DNA of 64,000 nt from Selaginella moellendorffii. Taxonomy: Eukaryota; Streptophyta; Lycopodiopsida; Selaginellales; Selaginellaceae. Of this stretch, positions 10,285 to 21,810 are shown in pieces. The position numbers and the translations under genes were made by a program. The notes below the pieces were generated by a model, which worked only from the letters and a program-made list of their open reading frames with translations, ran no database searches and was not told where the DNA came from. The stretch covers positions 1 through 64,000 of the forward strand of contig NW_003314296.1 in NCBI RefSeq assembly GCF_000143415.4, given 5' to 3'. Within the stretch, counting starts at the first letter, position 1; each line of letters opens with the position of its first letter.

Positions 10285-11344
10285 ATGCTGGGGCGATTGG
10301 CGCCGAGGGCGAGGGCGTGGGCGCTGCGCGATGCCGCGCGATCGACTGAATGCCGGTGAGGATATCGTGATCTTTCTTCGAAATTCTCGCTGAGTCGATC
10401 GTTTTGCCAAGCTACACGGCATCGCGCTACTTCGCGGCCAGGGCATCAGCGTCGCCAGGGGCAACAGAGAGGCCAAACAAGACGCAAACGACTCTAATGT
10501 ATCTCAGCGCGGTGGTGATTGGAATGGTCGGTCTCACGTACGCCTCGGTGCCACTCTATCGGAGGTTTTGCCAAGCAACTGGCTATGGTGGAACAATCCA
10601 AAGAAAAGAGGTAACTTTCTTTCTCCTTCCTTTTTTTTTTTTTTTTTTGTTTTTTTACCATTTTCTGTGCTTGATTGGTGATGGCCATTTTGCAGTCTGT
10701 GGAGGAAAAGATCGCTCGCCATGCTAAAGAAGACGCTCCAGTAACTCGGTGTGATCTTTCTCTTTCCTTCTCAAGCATTCTGTGATTCGTTTCTTCATTT
10801 GCTCGTCTTTCTTTGCAGCGAGATTGTCGTGCAATTCAACACGGATGTCTCCGATAAGTTGCAATGGAGATTCACGCCGTGTCAAAGAACGGTAACTTCA
10901 GTTCTTGAGTTTAGTCACTCGTTTTGTTTTGCTGTTCAGGTGAAGGTGAGACCCGGTGAGAGCTCACTGGCGTTTTTCACGGCCGAGAATCTCAGTTCGG
11001 AGCCTATAACCGGTGTTTCAACATACAATGTGGTGCCAATGCAGGTACTTTGACGAGAACTATCCCGCCTTCAAAGTAGCTCACACTGGGATTTTTCCAG
11101 GCGGCCGTCTATTTCAATAAGATACAGTGCTTCTGCTTTGAGGAACAGAGGCTTCAACCAGGAGAAAAGATAGACATGCCCGTGAGTTCGAACAAAAATC
11201 AAAAACAAAGTCCATTGCCAGATTGTTACCGTGTCTCCTTTGCAGGTATTCTTCTACGTGGATCCAGAGTTTGCGACGGATCCCCGCATGGATGATATAA
11301 CAAATCTAGTCCTGTCCTACACATTCTTCAAAGTTGATGAATAG
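10285..11344 (+). CDS. COX11: Cytochrome c oxidase assembly protein COX11
   Basis: Seven exons (10285-10355, 10412-10610, 10696-10748, 10819-10891, 10940-11044, 11101-11181, 11246-11344) join in frame to 226 residues. COX11 is a mitochondrial inner-membrane copper chaperone that helps build the CuB site of Cox1. An Arg-rich presequence ([16 protein letters not shown]) is followed by one membrane helix ([20 protein letters not shown]) and the [15 protein letters not shown] signature. The soluble domain has [34 protein letters not shown] and the copper-binding motif [12 protein letters not shown], then FFYVDPEF. All splice sites are GT-AG. A poly-T tract lies in intron 2. The gene is complete with no lesions. 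Confidence 0.96.
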
Positions 11345-11456
11345 AAGTTTGCATCACTTCACATGAAAGTATGAAAGTCAGGAACTTTGGCATAAGTATT
11401 TAGTGCAAAGAACCTTTACAGAACTTAATTCACCATTAAGGTTTTTGGCAACAACA

Positions 11457-13253
11457 ATGTCACTGCCGCTGAAGCGCAGCGCGGAGGCGCTTGAGGACTT
11501 AGGCCCTACGGCTCTCCGCAATGCTCTTGCGGGTTTGTATTTTGGGCGAGATCCAAGCTTCCTGTGGGATCCGTGTCAAGTGTGGGAGCTTCTCCGCCCT
11601 ACGACGAATTTCGCCACCAACCTTACAGCCCAATACAAGTACGTAGGAAGGGAGGGTGCAGAGAGGCTGTATGGTGCGATGACGAGCATGAGAGCAAGGC
11701 AACATATGCAGGTTTTAGGTGCCAAAGGTACTGGGAAGAGTACAGTGGTATCCACCATCTCTGGCTACCTCGTTGGCTCTCAGATGATGAGTGTAGCTTA
11801 TATCTCCGTGCTGCGCTACATTGCGGAACCTGTTTTGGTCCTCAGGGAAGCCTTGATTGTGGCATCTGGCGATTCTTCTTCACTCTCCTCAATGACTTCG
11901 ATCGATGAACTTAAGTCGTGGTGTCGCCAGCAGAAGCGGGGGGCCTTGTTGTTCGTAGTGGATGACTGGGATCAGTTCGAGGCGAATAGCGTCTCTTCTG
12001 CGGACTTGGCCTCTGCGGCTTTCACCCACAAGCTCCTCATGCTGTCTTCGGCTGATAGCAGGGAAAGGCAGATATGGTCGGAGAGTGACAAGGATGACGA
12101 TCACATACAGACTGAATTCTTCGATGGTCCATACACCAGCCGCGAGATGGAAACGTGGATGGCACAGTCGACACTAACGGTAGAAGAGCTGCAGCATGCA
12201 GATCGTTTAACCGGGGGCATTCCACTTCTTCTCGAGTTTTATGAGGAATCTAAGGGGAATGAGGGAGTCTTTGAAGGGAAGATCAGAGGCATGTATACGT
12301 CTAAGCTGTTCAAGAGATTTATTGGCTTGCTCAAGACGCAGAAGCAGCTTCGTGGTGCCCTGGAGCTGGTCATCTGGGGAGAACTCAGTCACGAGCTGGG
12401 ACTTGGTCTCACAGATTTCACTTGCTTCTATAAGGAGGAGGATGAAAATGGTGGTATTGGCCTCTTTCGTCCTCTGAGCCCCTACGTACGCAGTCAGGCG
12501 GAGCTGTACATTATGGACCAACATGAGAATCTGCAAAGCTCATTACTGTTGAGTGACATTGAGACTTGGGCTCAGGCCATTAGTGTCGACTGTCAGGAGC
12601 CTGATGACGAAGACGTGATAAAGCGTAATCCTGCCCGGATCGCCTGGAACGTCGAAAGCTTGGTGATAGCTGTGATGAGATATCAGAAGAGCGTCTTTGG
12701 ATATACATTCAGGCATTTCAGGACATATGCACACGGCTCAGAGGCAACTGCTCTTAACGAGCTGGGAACCAAGGAGCTTACACAAGGCGTTCTATTGGGT
12801 CCACTGGCTTTCAACGAGCAAGCAGTGGACGTGATCTACGTCATACTGGTTGGAAAGGAGCTTCGGCTTGTAGCAATGCAGATCATCGTCGCTCAGTGGA
12901 AGGCAAAGTCCCAACAAGTCTGGAAGGGAGTAGTTCTGCAGATATGGAAGGCGGCAACCAAAAAGCGGTGGACAGCGGTAAAGGAAGAGTTCTACTACAT
13001 CATGCCTCAGTCCGTCCGGCTGACTGACGTGCCCCACTCAGATCTGCATTTCAGAAAATTCGGTGATGTGCACGATTGCCTTGAGGTCTTTGATCTCCTC
13101 GATCTGAAAGAGCCGGCAACAGCGGTGAAGGGTGAACTCAAGACTTGTCGTGGAACAAAAGTGAGGGACCGTTGCAACAACAAAGCTCAGGTTCCCGAAG
13201 AAACGTATTATTGTCCTCACCATGCCGACCAGAGAAACCACGACATTCAGTAG
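11457..13253 (+). CDS. Intronless P-loop NTPase, Crinkler/RHS-like
   Basis: A single open frame of about 598 residues. The ATG at 11457 is preferred because the frame upstream of it has no ATG. It has a Walker A motif (LGAKGTGKST, residues about 88-96) and a Walker B-like LLFVVDDWDQFE (about 164-175). GREGAERLYG just before Walker A and LTGGIPLLLEFYEE later fit the STAND/RHS-type ATPase layout seen in Crinkler and retrotransposon-hot-spot proteins. The C-terminal third (VIYVILVGKELRLVAMQI...) could be a divergent nuclease-like domain, but no catalytic residues are certain. No signal peptide or membrane segment is seen. Lack of introns beside intron-rich neighbours, and a family distribution centred on oomycetes, fungi and protists, would fit old horizontal acquisition; this is inference. 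Function in the plant is unknown. Confidence 0.65.
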   Translation: MSLPLKRSAEALEDLGPTALRNALAGLYFGRDPSFLWDPCQVWELLRPTTNFATNLTAQYKYVGREGAERLYGAMTSMRARQHMQVLGAKGTGKSTVVSTISGYLVGSQMMSVAYISVLRYIAEPVLVLREALIVASGDSSSLSSMTSIDELKSWCRQQKRGALLFVVDDWDQFEANSVSSADLASAAFTHKLLMLSSADSRERQIWSESDKDDDHIQTEFFDGPYTSREMETWMAQSTLTVEELQHADRLTGGIPLLLEFYEESKGNEGVFEGKIRGMYTSKLFKRFIGLLKTQKQLRGALELVIWGELSHELGLGLTDFTCFYKEEDENGGIGLFRPLSPYVRSQAELYIMDQHENLQSSLLLSDIETWAQAISVDCQEPDDEDVIKRNPARIAWNVESLVIAVMRYQKSVFGYTFRHFRTYAHGSEATALNELGTKELTQGVLLGPLAFNEQAVDVIYVILVGKELRLVAMQIIVAQWKAKSQQVWKGVVLQIWKAATKKRWTAVKEEFYYIMPQSVRLTDVPHSDLHFRKFGDVHDCLEVFDLLDLKEPATAVKGELKTCRGTKVRDRCNNKAQVPEETYYCPHHADQRNHDIQ

Positions 13254-15167
13254 AATCTTGGAGTGTGAGCTTGGTTGACATACATGCTTTTCCTAGTACT
13301 TTAGATTATTTTATTATATTTTCATTCATAATTTATAACAGACAATAAAATATTAAAATATTTATATTTTTAAGGATTAATTTATTATTTTAGTTCTTAA
13401 TTAATTATCATTATAACACTTTTTCTGTAAGCTCAAAATTATTAGTTAAAAAGATAAATTAAATGTTACCTGGCAGAATTTTATATTTGAGTTTATATTA
13501 TTCATTTATAAGCAGTGAAAGATTAAATCTTTTCACCCTACTACATCTCTATTGCATTCTTACTCGTTTCAAATCATATTATAAATCAAATAATTTTATT
13601 TAAAACTTTCTATTAATTGGTTTTTTTAAGAAAATCTAGGGTGGTAGTGGATATATTTAAAATATTCTTGGATATTCTACCATTTAATGGTTGTTATTCA
13701 TTGTATTTATAATTTATAAACATGTCTATAATTTATGAATTTTTCTTAAAATTTTCTAATGGCTGATATGCAATAAGATTAATCTGGTGTTTATGAATTA
13801 TAAACATGTTTATAATTATAAACTTCTATTTAATCAATTAAAATAATAAATAAGTATTAATTAAAATAAGCATTATTGCATGCAAATTTTTTTATAATAT
13901 GAATGTCTTTCAATAATTATTAAAAAAATTATAATTTGTGAATTAGTTATACAAAGTTGGCTACATTTCTTGTGTTGCTTAGTACAACCACCTCAAACTA
14001 AATGGTAAGGTGGAATTGATCACTAGTATTGACATATAAATAATATGTGGATCATTTGGATATTACATTCAAGAATAAATTTTCACTAGTAGTCAGCAAG
14101 TGTTTATAATAGTTTCTAATTATTTTTTGAAAATTTAATTTTATATCAATTTATACAAATTTTTAGTTTTCAGCAGAATACTTGCAATCAACATTTTACA
14201 AACTAGAGGCTTGTAGATTATCATGTATGTCTTTATGTTTTAAGAATATTTGGCACAGTACATAGATATATTACAATACATTATCTTGGTACTGGATCCT
14301 AATGAAAAATATCCTGAGCTACTTTATCTAAAAGATTTACCTGATAATTATATCCACGTCCAAATACTTTAAATTCAAATGATTTAGATACTTCACAATG
14401 TTAAAAACATTGAACACAAAGAATAAATGGTTTTTTTTTTATGTTTTGATCATATATTATAAATAGTAATAGTTTAATGTCATCAAATAGAAATATACGA
14501 AAAGTCACACGGGGATCTTCTTTGTCAAGTCCAACAGGATCACTGAGCAACTCTTAATAACTATAATTTGATAGTTGAAAATATTATTGCTAGCCAAAGT
14601 TTATGATCTACAAATATTGAGAAAACTGATAACGTTTGCATTTTTATACGTAACTTGATGGTCATCTACTATTAAAATATGAAAATAAAAATATTATACG
14701 GAAATTTAACAAACACTGTTGAAATTGTTTTGTGTTTCCATTCACTTGCTTTTCTGCCAGTGAATTCTAACATATAAAGAGTTATGTACAACTCACTATC
14801 CAAAGGAACTGATTGTGGAAGATACAAAACAATACTGGAGATTTCACCAAAAATACGATTTTTATCTCCAAGCTCATCAACGAGCTAGTTTCATGTCCTC
14901 CATGCAGACGATCGGATAAGAGATTCGCGTGCAGCTTATCGTTTTGCCGCCTGTAAAGTTTCCTGGCCCGTCAAAATGTACCCGTCAGCCGTACGTCAGA
15001 ACCCATCATGAAATCTCGTCACTGTTACTTACACTGCCACAGGGAGCGCTGGGGTTCATTCAAAGCGGCCGGCATCTTTCAGGTGAGTTTCTTCGTTTTG
15101 ATCCCATTTTGATCGTTTCTCGCGAGCTTCTAGTTTTGGGCAGATCGATCCCTGCTCGTCCTCGACA
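13254..15167. other. AT-rich intergenic spacer
   Basis: No gene is supported. It contains repeat copy C (13617-13885) and long AT-rich stretches. The last 250 bp, which is GC-richer, is probably the DRP5B leader and may include a leader intron beginning at the GTGAGT near 15082. Confidence 0.6.
13617..13885 (+). repeat. MITE-like repeat, copy C (degenerate ends)
   Basis: Shares with copy B the blocks GGTGGTAGTGGATATA, GGATATTCTACCATTTAA, TTTATAATTTATAAACATG and GATATGCAATAAGATTAATC, in the same order. The terminal TTGGTTT and AAGCATTATT are degraded. Confidence 0.5.
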
Positions 15168-18100
15168 ATGAAGCACGAGGCGAGAGCAAATGTGGCCGAG
15201 CGCTGGATTTCTCACCAGGCAACCAGTGCCTCTTCACAGGGCAACTCCCCGAAAGCCTCTGATCAGTCGTCTCCACCCAGGCACTGGAATGGAAACTCGC
15301 CACCGGCCAACGCTTTCACTCCACCGAATGATCAACCAAGGCCGGGTTTCACTCCTTCCTACAGCTTCGTTCCCGTGATGGGGGGCAGTGATCCCGCGAC
15401 TTCTAAGCAGCAAGGAAGAAGTCACGGGCATCCTGGAGGTTTTGTTTCGAGCATGAGCTCGCCAAGCCAGCACAACCTCGTGGGCTTGTCACCTTACCTG
15501 GTTGGTCGTCACAAAACTCTACCGAGGCTCCATTTGTTCAACCGGGATCACGGCCCCAAAGACGTCTCTCGAGCAACAGCAGCTCTTTCCGGATCGCCCG
15601 AGAGCTTGTATCCATCGGCTGGCAACGAGAAGCTCTACGAGGCTTACAATGATCTTCACGGGCTTGCGCAGGACTTTGACAAGCCGTTCGAGGCGCCGGC
15701 TATACTTCTCGTGGGGCATCAGACGGATGGCAAGAGTGCTCTCATCGAAGCTCTCATGGGATTCCAGTTTAACCACGTTGGTGGAGGAACCAAGACGAGG
15801 AGGCCGATCACGCTACACATGAAGTACAACGCTGCCTGTTCCGAGCCACTGTGCTATCTCATGACCGAGGATGGTCTTCCTCGCGAAGAAGAACGCAGCT
15901 TGGATGATATCCAGGTACGTGGTTCTTTCCTTCTTGGAGTTTCATCACGTAAAGTTCTTTGGTGGTTCTTTTGTATCGCAGGCTCACATAGAGTCCGAGA
16001 ACTTGAGACTCGAACGAGACACTCACCAGTTTTGGGCGAAGGAGATCATCATCAAGATCGAGTACAAATACTGTCCAAATCTTACGATCATTGACACGCC
16101 TGGGCTCATAGCTCCGCCTCCTCAATCTAAAGCAACCACCGCGCTCCAGGTTTGTGTTCAAAGCTTTCGGTTTGAGTGAGTGAATGCTTTCGCAGGCTCA
16201 GGCCAAAGCAGTGGAAGCTCTCGTTCGAAGCAAAATGCAGCACAAAGAGTTTATCATTCTTTGCCTCGAGGACTGTAGCGACTGGAGCAACGCGACTACG
16301 CGAAGAGTTGTCATGCAGGTAGTGAACGAAAACGTCTTTTTTTTTTCTTGGAAAAGCTGACATTTTTGCAAGGTGGATCCTGAGCTGTCTCGGACAATAG
16401 TTGTCTCGACAAAACTGGACACTCGAATTCCACAATTTGCAAGAGCTGCGGACGTAGAGCTATTTCTCCGTCCGCCACCTCGCCTGCTAGATGGGGATAT
16501 CTTGGGCGGGACCCCGTTTTTCACATCAGTGCCTTCTGGGAGAGTCGGGAGTGGCCGTGACGCAGTGTACAAGTCAAACGAGCAGTTTAGAGAGGCAAGT
16601 CCTGGTTTTTCTTCACAAAACAATACAATTTTTTTAGGCGGTTGCAGCACGAGAACTGGAAGATGTTTCAAGTCTCGAAGAGAAGCTGGGTCGTCCGCTG
16701 CTCAGAGAAGAAAGAAATCACGTCGGAGTTAGCCGGCTTCGATGGTTCTTAGAACAAATCCTGCAGCGCAAGTAAGCGTGATAGATGTTTTTTTTTTTCG
16801 CTAGAACTTAGTCAGATCGCAGGTACATGGAAAGCGTTCCATCCATTGTCCCGCTGCTGGATAGAGAATACCGGAACGTCACCTTAAAGCTGCATCAGAC
16901 TGTGACTGACTTGAGGTATGAGCTTTTCTCTCTCGTTTCTTTGGCTAGCTAAACTCTTTGCTGCAGTGACTTAGACGAGATCAAGCTCAAGGAGCGTGGT
17001 CGTGTTTTCAGAGACTCTTTTCTCGCAAAGGTTCGATTTTGTCGCTAGAAACTATCTCTTGATTGAGAAACTTTGTACTTTCAGCTCTCGCTTTTACTCA
17101 AAGGAACAGTGGTGGCGCCACCAGAGAAGTTTGGTATGAACGGACGAAGTTTACAACACGAAGATCTCACCACTTACAGAAATTTTTTGCAGGTGAGACG
17201 TTGCAAGACGAGCGAGTTCACGGAGGAGCGTTTGTAGGTGCAGATGGTCTTCAATTGCCTTTCAAACACATGCCGGTATGAAGCTCATGTTTCAGGCCTC
17301 TGGTGTGAGAGATCTCGTTTTGGTTTAGAATGCCGGGATGCGTTTGTATGGAGGAGCTCAATACCACAGAGCCATGGCGGAGTTTCGTTTCGTGGTTGGA
17401 GGCATGAAGTGCCCGGTAATCACCAGAGAAGAGATTGTAAACGCCTGTGGAGTCGAGGACATGCACGACGGAACGAATTACTTCAGGTTTCCTTACTTGG
17501 TTGCGCCTCGTTTCTTATCGAAAATGTGTTTTTTCAGGACCGCTTGTGTCATAGCTGTTGCGAAAGGCAGGGACGTGTTTGAGCCATTTCTTCATCAGGT
17601 AGATCGAACGATCACTCGTCACGTACTCACATTCTCGTCGTGTTTATCAGCTGGGATTCAGACTCTCGCATGTTTTGCGAAGACTTTTGCCTATTGCGCT
17701 GTTCCTACTCCAAGTAAGTGTTGTTCTCGTTGCTCCCTGAAGAGTTCATGGCCGAGACTTACAGAAAGACGGGGAGTATTTAAGTAACCACGACATGTTT
17801 ATGAAGCGCGTGTCAACCGCATTCCATCTCTTCGTGGAATGCACAGAACGAGCATGCCGAGAGAAGTAAGCCTTTCTTTCTCGTTTTGGAGTTTTTCTAG
17901 CTTTGATTCATCCCAGGTGCATGGAAGATCTTTTGAGCACAACGCGCTATGTCACCTGGTCACTGCATAACAGGGTAGCACTCGGTGAAAACGTCCTAGC
18001 CTGTGCCTAAAAATCGGAATTTTTTTTGTCCACTGTAGAACCGGGCTGGACTGCGACAGTTCCTGGATACGGTCTCGCTCGAGCAATCGATTCTCACAAA

Positions 18101-18790
18101 CAGTGCAGGAGGATCTGGCGATCTCGTGAGCGTCGCAAGCAACGGGAACAAGCAGGAAAACTCGTCCAAGGTGCTCAAAGGCCAGGACTCGTCCGGGGGC
18201 CAGATGACGCAGACGAGGCTCGTGGATCTTCTCGAGAGCACGCTGTGGAATCGGCGCCTCGCGCAATCGTCCGAGGACATCGTGAACGCTCTCGTCGCAA
18301 AGATCTTCGAAGGCATCCGGGATCACTTCGTCACAGCTGCCGAGTTGAAAGTAAGTTCTTCCAACTTTTCTTCTTTCCAACGGTCGAAAGCTCTCAAAGT
18401 TCTCAAGGTTCTTTGTGTTGTTTCGCGCAGTTCAATTGCTTCTTCCTCATGCCCGTGGTGGACAAGTTCCCGGCGCTACTGCGCGAGGATCTGGAAGTCG
18501 CGTTTGAGGAGGATCTCGATCGCGTGTTTGACGTCCAGCAAGCGAGGCAAGTGCTGGAGCACCAGAGGATGGATCTTGAGCATGAGCTAAGACGGGTATG
18601 ATTGAAAAATCTGTGCTTGCTTGGGAACAAAATCCGGTTTTTCCTTGTCAAACAGGTGGAGAGACTCCAAGAAAAATTCGCGGGGATTCATCATCAGCTC
18701 AGCAGCGCTCATCCCGTCACAGTTCCTCCCAAGGACGTGGCCGAGGACTTCTCTTCGATGCTCAGCATACGCGAAAAACAGTTTGTCTAG
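15168..18790 (+). CDS. DRP5B: Dynamin-related protein DRP5B/ARC5 (plastid division)
   Basis: Seventeen exons join in frame to about 911 residues. The first exon is 15168-15914 and the last is 18656-18790. DRP5B is a dynamin-family GTPase that forms the cytosolic ring constricting chloroplasts, and also acts on peroxisomes. A Pro/Ser-rich N-terminal extension of about 150 residues precedes LYEAYNDLHGLAQ. The GTPase domain has P-loop GHQTDGKSALIEALMG, switch GGGTKTRRPITLHMKY, LTIIDTPGLIAPPP and VVSTKLDTRIPQF. The middle part carries the DRP5B signatures LYGGAQYHRAMAEFRF, ITREEIVNACGVED and ATRYVTWSLHN-like TTRYVTWSLHN. The C-terminal GED-like end is FNCFLLMPVVDKFPALLRED. One intron (after exon 4, at 16595) has a GC donor (GAG|GCAAGT). 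No lesions are seen. Confidence 0.95.
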
Positions 18791-21700
18791 TCACAACGAC
18801 GATCTCCATTTTTGCGACTCACAATTCTCATTTCCATTTGCAGAGCTTCCGATTCGTGAGAGCTTCCAAGGAGGTGAGGAAAGAAAGTTAAAGCTATTCT
18901 TCCAAGTCAGCATCTCTCATAAGAGATGCCATTTGTTTTGTGATAATAGGAAGATTTATCATGGGACTCCAATTTTTTCCTGGCAAAACAAGAAAGAACT
19001 GATCTTCACCAGGACTTTCTTCCCCTTGCCAGTGCCGCCGTGTTGAAATCCAAGCATGGCGAGATACGGTCGGAACGATGACATGGAGCACTGCGTCTCC
19101 GCAGCCATTCAATATTCCCGTGTGCTTGCAGCAGGATGGTGGCACGAGTGCCGCATTTGGACAGCAAAACTCAACATCAACCTGGATATGCTGCTGGATT
19201 GGATTAGTTGGAGCGGACAAGCGGAAGAATTTCTGCTTTTTGTCTACAAACAATGGGAACTCGGCCTCCGGTATACAATTCACTGGGGTGCCAGGCGCGC
19301 TTCACATGTCCAGCATACAACTTCCACACTCTCCACGGCCCGATTTCTCTCTGACGCAACGCATGCATCCCTCACGACATACTTCCTTCAATGCCTTGGG
19401 GACCGACGGCGGCAACTCCTGCATGATCTTGAGCCAGAGTTCCTGTATCGTAAGACCAAAAATCTGGCACAGGTACCATGCCCCACCAAGCGCCACAGAG
19501 ACCATAAAATCTTTTCTTCTTTCTTTCCGCTCTTCTTTTCCTTCTTTCCATTATTTTGCTGTTCGTGTGAGTCATGGCTTCCTTCCAGGCTGTGGGAGAA
19601 CTGGCCTGGAAAATGCTTCCGACTGCATGGAAGACTATATGATCCCGTCGACTACATTTGCATGTGGTATCCTTCACAGCTGGTTGATCTTTCGTGATGA
19701 ACAAGTGTGAGGTTTGATTTCCGCCAGGGCATACTCTAGGTTCTTTTCTTCCTTATCTGCATATGCATCCGTCTTTGGATGGGACCTTTCATAATCGACA
19801 TATGGACCTTGATAGACCATCATTTAATTATTAATATGGTAGATTGATCAACAGAAGATGCTGCAGAGAAAGAAAAGATCAGAAGTTTCTTCCATCTTCT
19901 ACACAAACCCTAAAAACTCAACAATATTTTTGTTCATAACTAGAGATAAAAATAAATCCTCAAAAATGTTTTAATGGATGAAGATCATCATCCTTTTTAC
20001 ATCTCATAAGGGTTTCATGTGACAACCATAAAGGACAATTGGCACTGAACTAAAAGGCAAAAACTTGAGCATGAGAAAGACCACAAAAAGATATTGAGAT
20101 TCCTATGAAGAGGGATTTTGCTGTTATTCAGTCATGTACTTACAAAGCTAGTGCTAGCACTGATTGGTCCTAAAGTTATGACATGGAGAATGTAAGTTTT
20201 AGTGAGAACTTATGAAGGAATCCAATAAACAAAAACTTATAATTCACTGCCTCCTTGATGTATATGGCTGTGGATGATGGATTAAGAGTTTAAGCAAAAA
20301 TTTTGATCACTATCCTTGTATTGGCCAATTTTAACCACGTGGTCAACGTGGGTCAAAGGTAAACTTAAAAGTGACATGGACTTGGGATAAGGAAGTAGTT
20401 AATAGAAATAACAAAATTTGAAATCATGATATGAGATTACAATTGCAAAATGATTGTATATCTAACGTCTGAAAGAAAAAACCTTGTATGACAATGGAAA
20501 AGAAAAAGCCATGTTATGACACCATTATAAACATTAACTTTCACTCCTACATTTAGAGATATTTCAAGAGTCTCAACTTAAGTGGATGACTTTTAGCTCT
20601 TTATTTTCTGAGGTCCAAAAAGAGTTTACCAACTGTGGCAAAAAAGTAATAATGAAGTCCTTTCAAATATACAAAAATAAATGTGTACCTCATGCCATAG
20701 AACTCTACAAGCACAATGTGCGATATCATAAGCATAGCTAGGATAAACCAGCCTCTGCATTCCCATGACCGTGAGAATTGCTGGAAGTCCATGCTTGTTC
20801 TTCTTTTGGAGCAAACGATAATAACATTCTTATCAAACAAACATCAACAGCCAACATCAAGCATGGTACGAATATCTGGACAACTCTCTGCAAACATTTA
20901 CTTCATTAAATTAACAGGGAACAGAAATTTACAATCTAGATGAAGTCAATGTACTACTGAGCTCCTCATTTAAATTGAGTTCCACTGCTGGGAAAAAGAA
21001 GAAGGTCATCCATCGGAGAGGAAGAGGCAGCTTGTCCCTACTCCGCCCAGGGGGAAGCAGAGGGGGTTGGAGCTGGCTGGCAGGGTTCCCAGCAAGATCA
21101 AAATTTGAGAGCTTGGGATCCTGAGTGAAGATCTGAAATCCTGAAGGATTTGCCTAGTCATGTAGGTACTCTAATCCTTGGGCAGCTGCTATTTTATCTT
21201 TACATTCCAGCCCAACAGTTCCTGGTCGGCTAGCATGTCCTGTAAAAGAGTTTCAAGAACCAAGCTTACCTAATGGGCAAGAAACCAGGGGCTTAATCTA
21301 ATTGTCTCTGCCTCTAGATAAAGAAACAAGAGACCAAGAACAATAGAATACGGCCAAAGCCTCTTTCACTGAGCTACCATTTTTTCTTCACGAGAGGACC
21401 TCTCGGCTTTTCTTTGGTTGCCACTGAGCCCGACATGATGCAAACCATAGGACAGTTGTAGGGCTTCTCTTGAGCCGGACAGTCAAGAGTAGAGAAAAAA
21501 CACCACTTTAGCGAGCCTGTTTGTCTCGGTTTGAGCAGACCAGAGCAAATTCCCAGTCTGCCAAGGCAATCCATCTAAAACTCATCCATTTCCGTTTATC
21601 ACACGTCCTTATGTGAACCATCCAGAAGAAAAAGAATCTACATTTCTTTTATACTTTTTTTTTCTTCCATACAAAAAAAGTCATGCCTTTTGACGCTGCA

Positions 21701-21810
21701 ACCAGAGTTGTCAATCGCGAAACTAGTTGCAATCGTACCTGAGCGTTGAAAACGCAGTTACAAATCTTTCTCCGGGACGAGACAAAGATCCGCGTGAGCG
21801 ATCGCTCACT
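18791..21810. other. Long region without a recognised gene
   Basis: Between 18.9 and 19.7 kb, long overlapping open frames exist on both strands (for example 19056-19697 and 19078-19710 on plus, 18894-19283 on minus). None gives a family I recognise, and start, splice and strand choices are ambiguous. It may be a degraded gene. From 19.75 to 21.8 kb the sequence is moderately AT-rich, with only short frames and no identifiable repeat or RNA gene. Confidence 0.4.

Noticed and set aside
11403-11456. Extension of the P-loop NTPase upstream of the ATG at 11457
   Set aside because: The upstream codons need a non-ATG start and lie close to the COX11 3' end.
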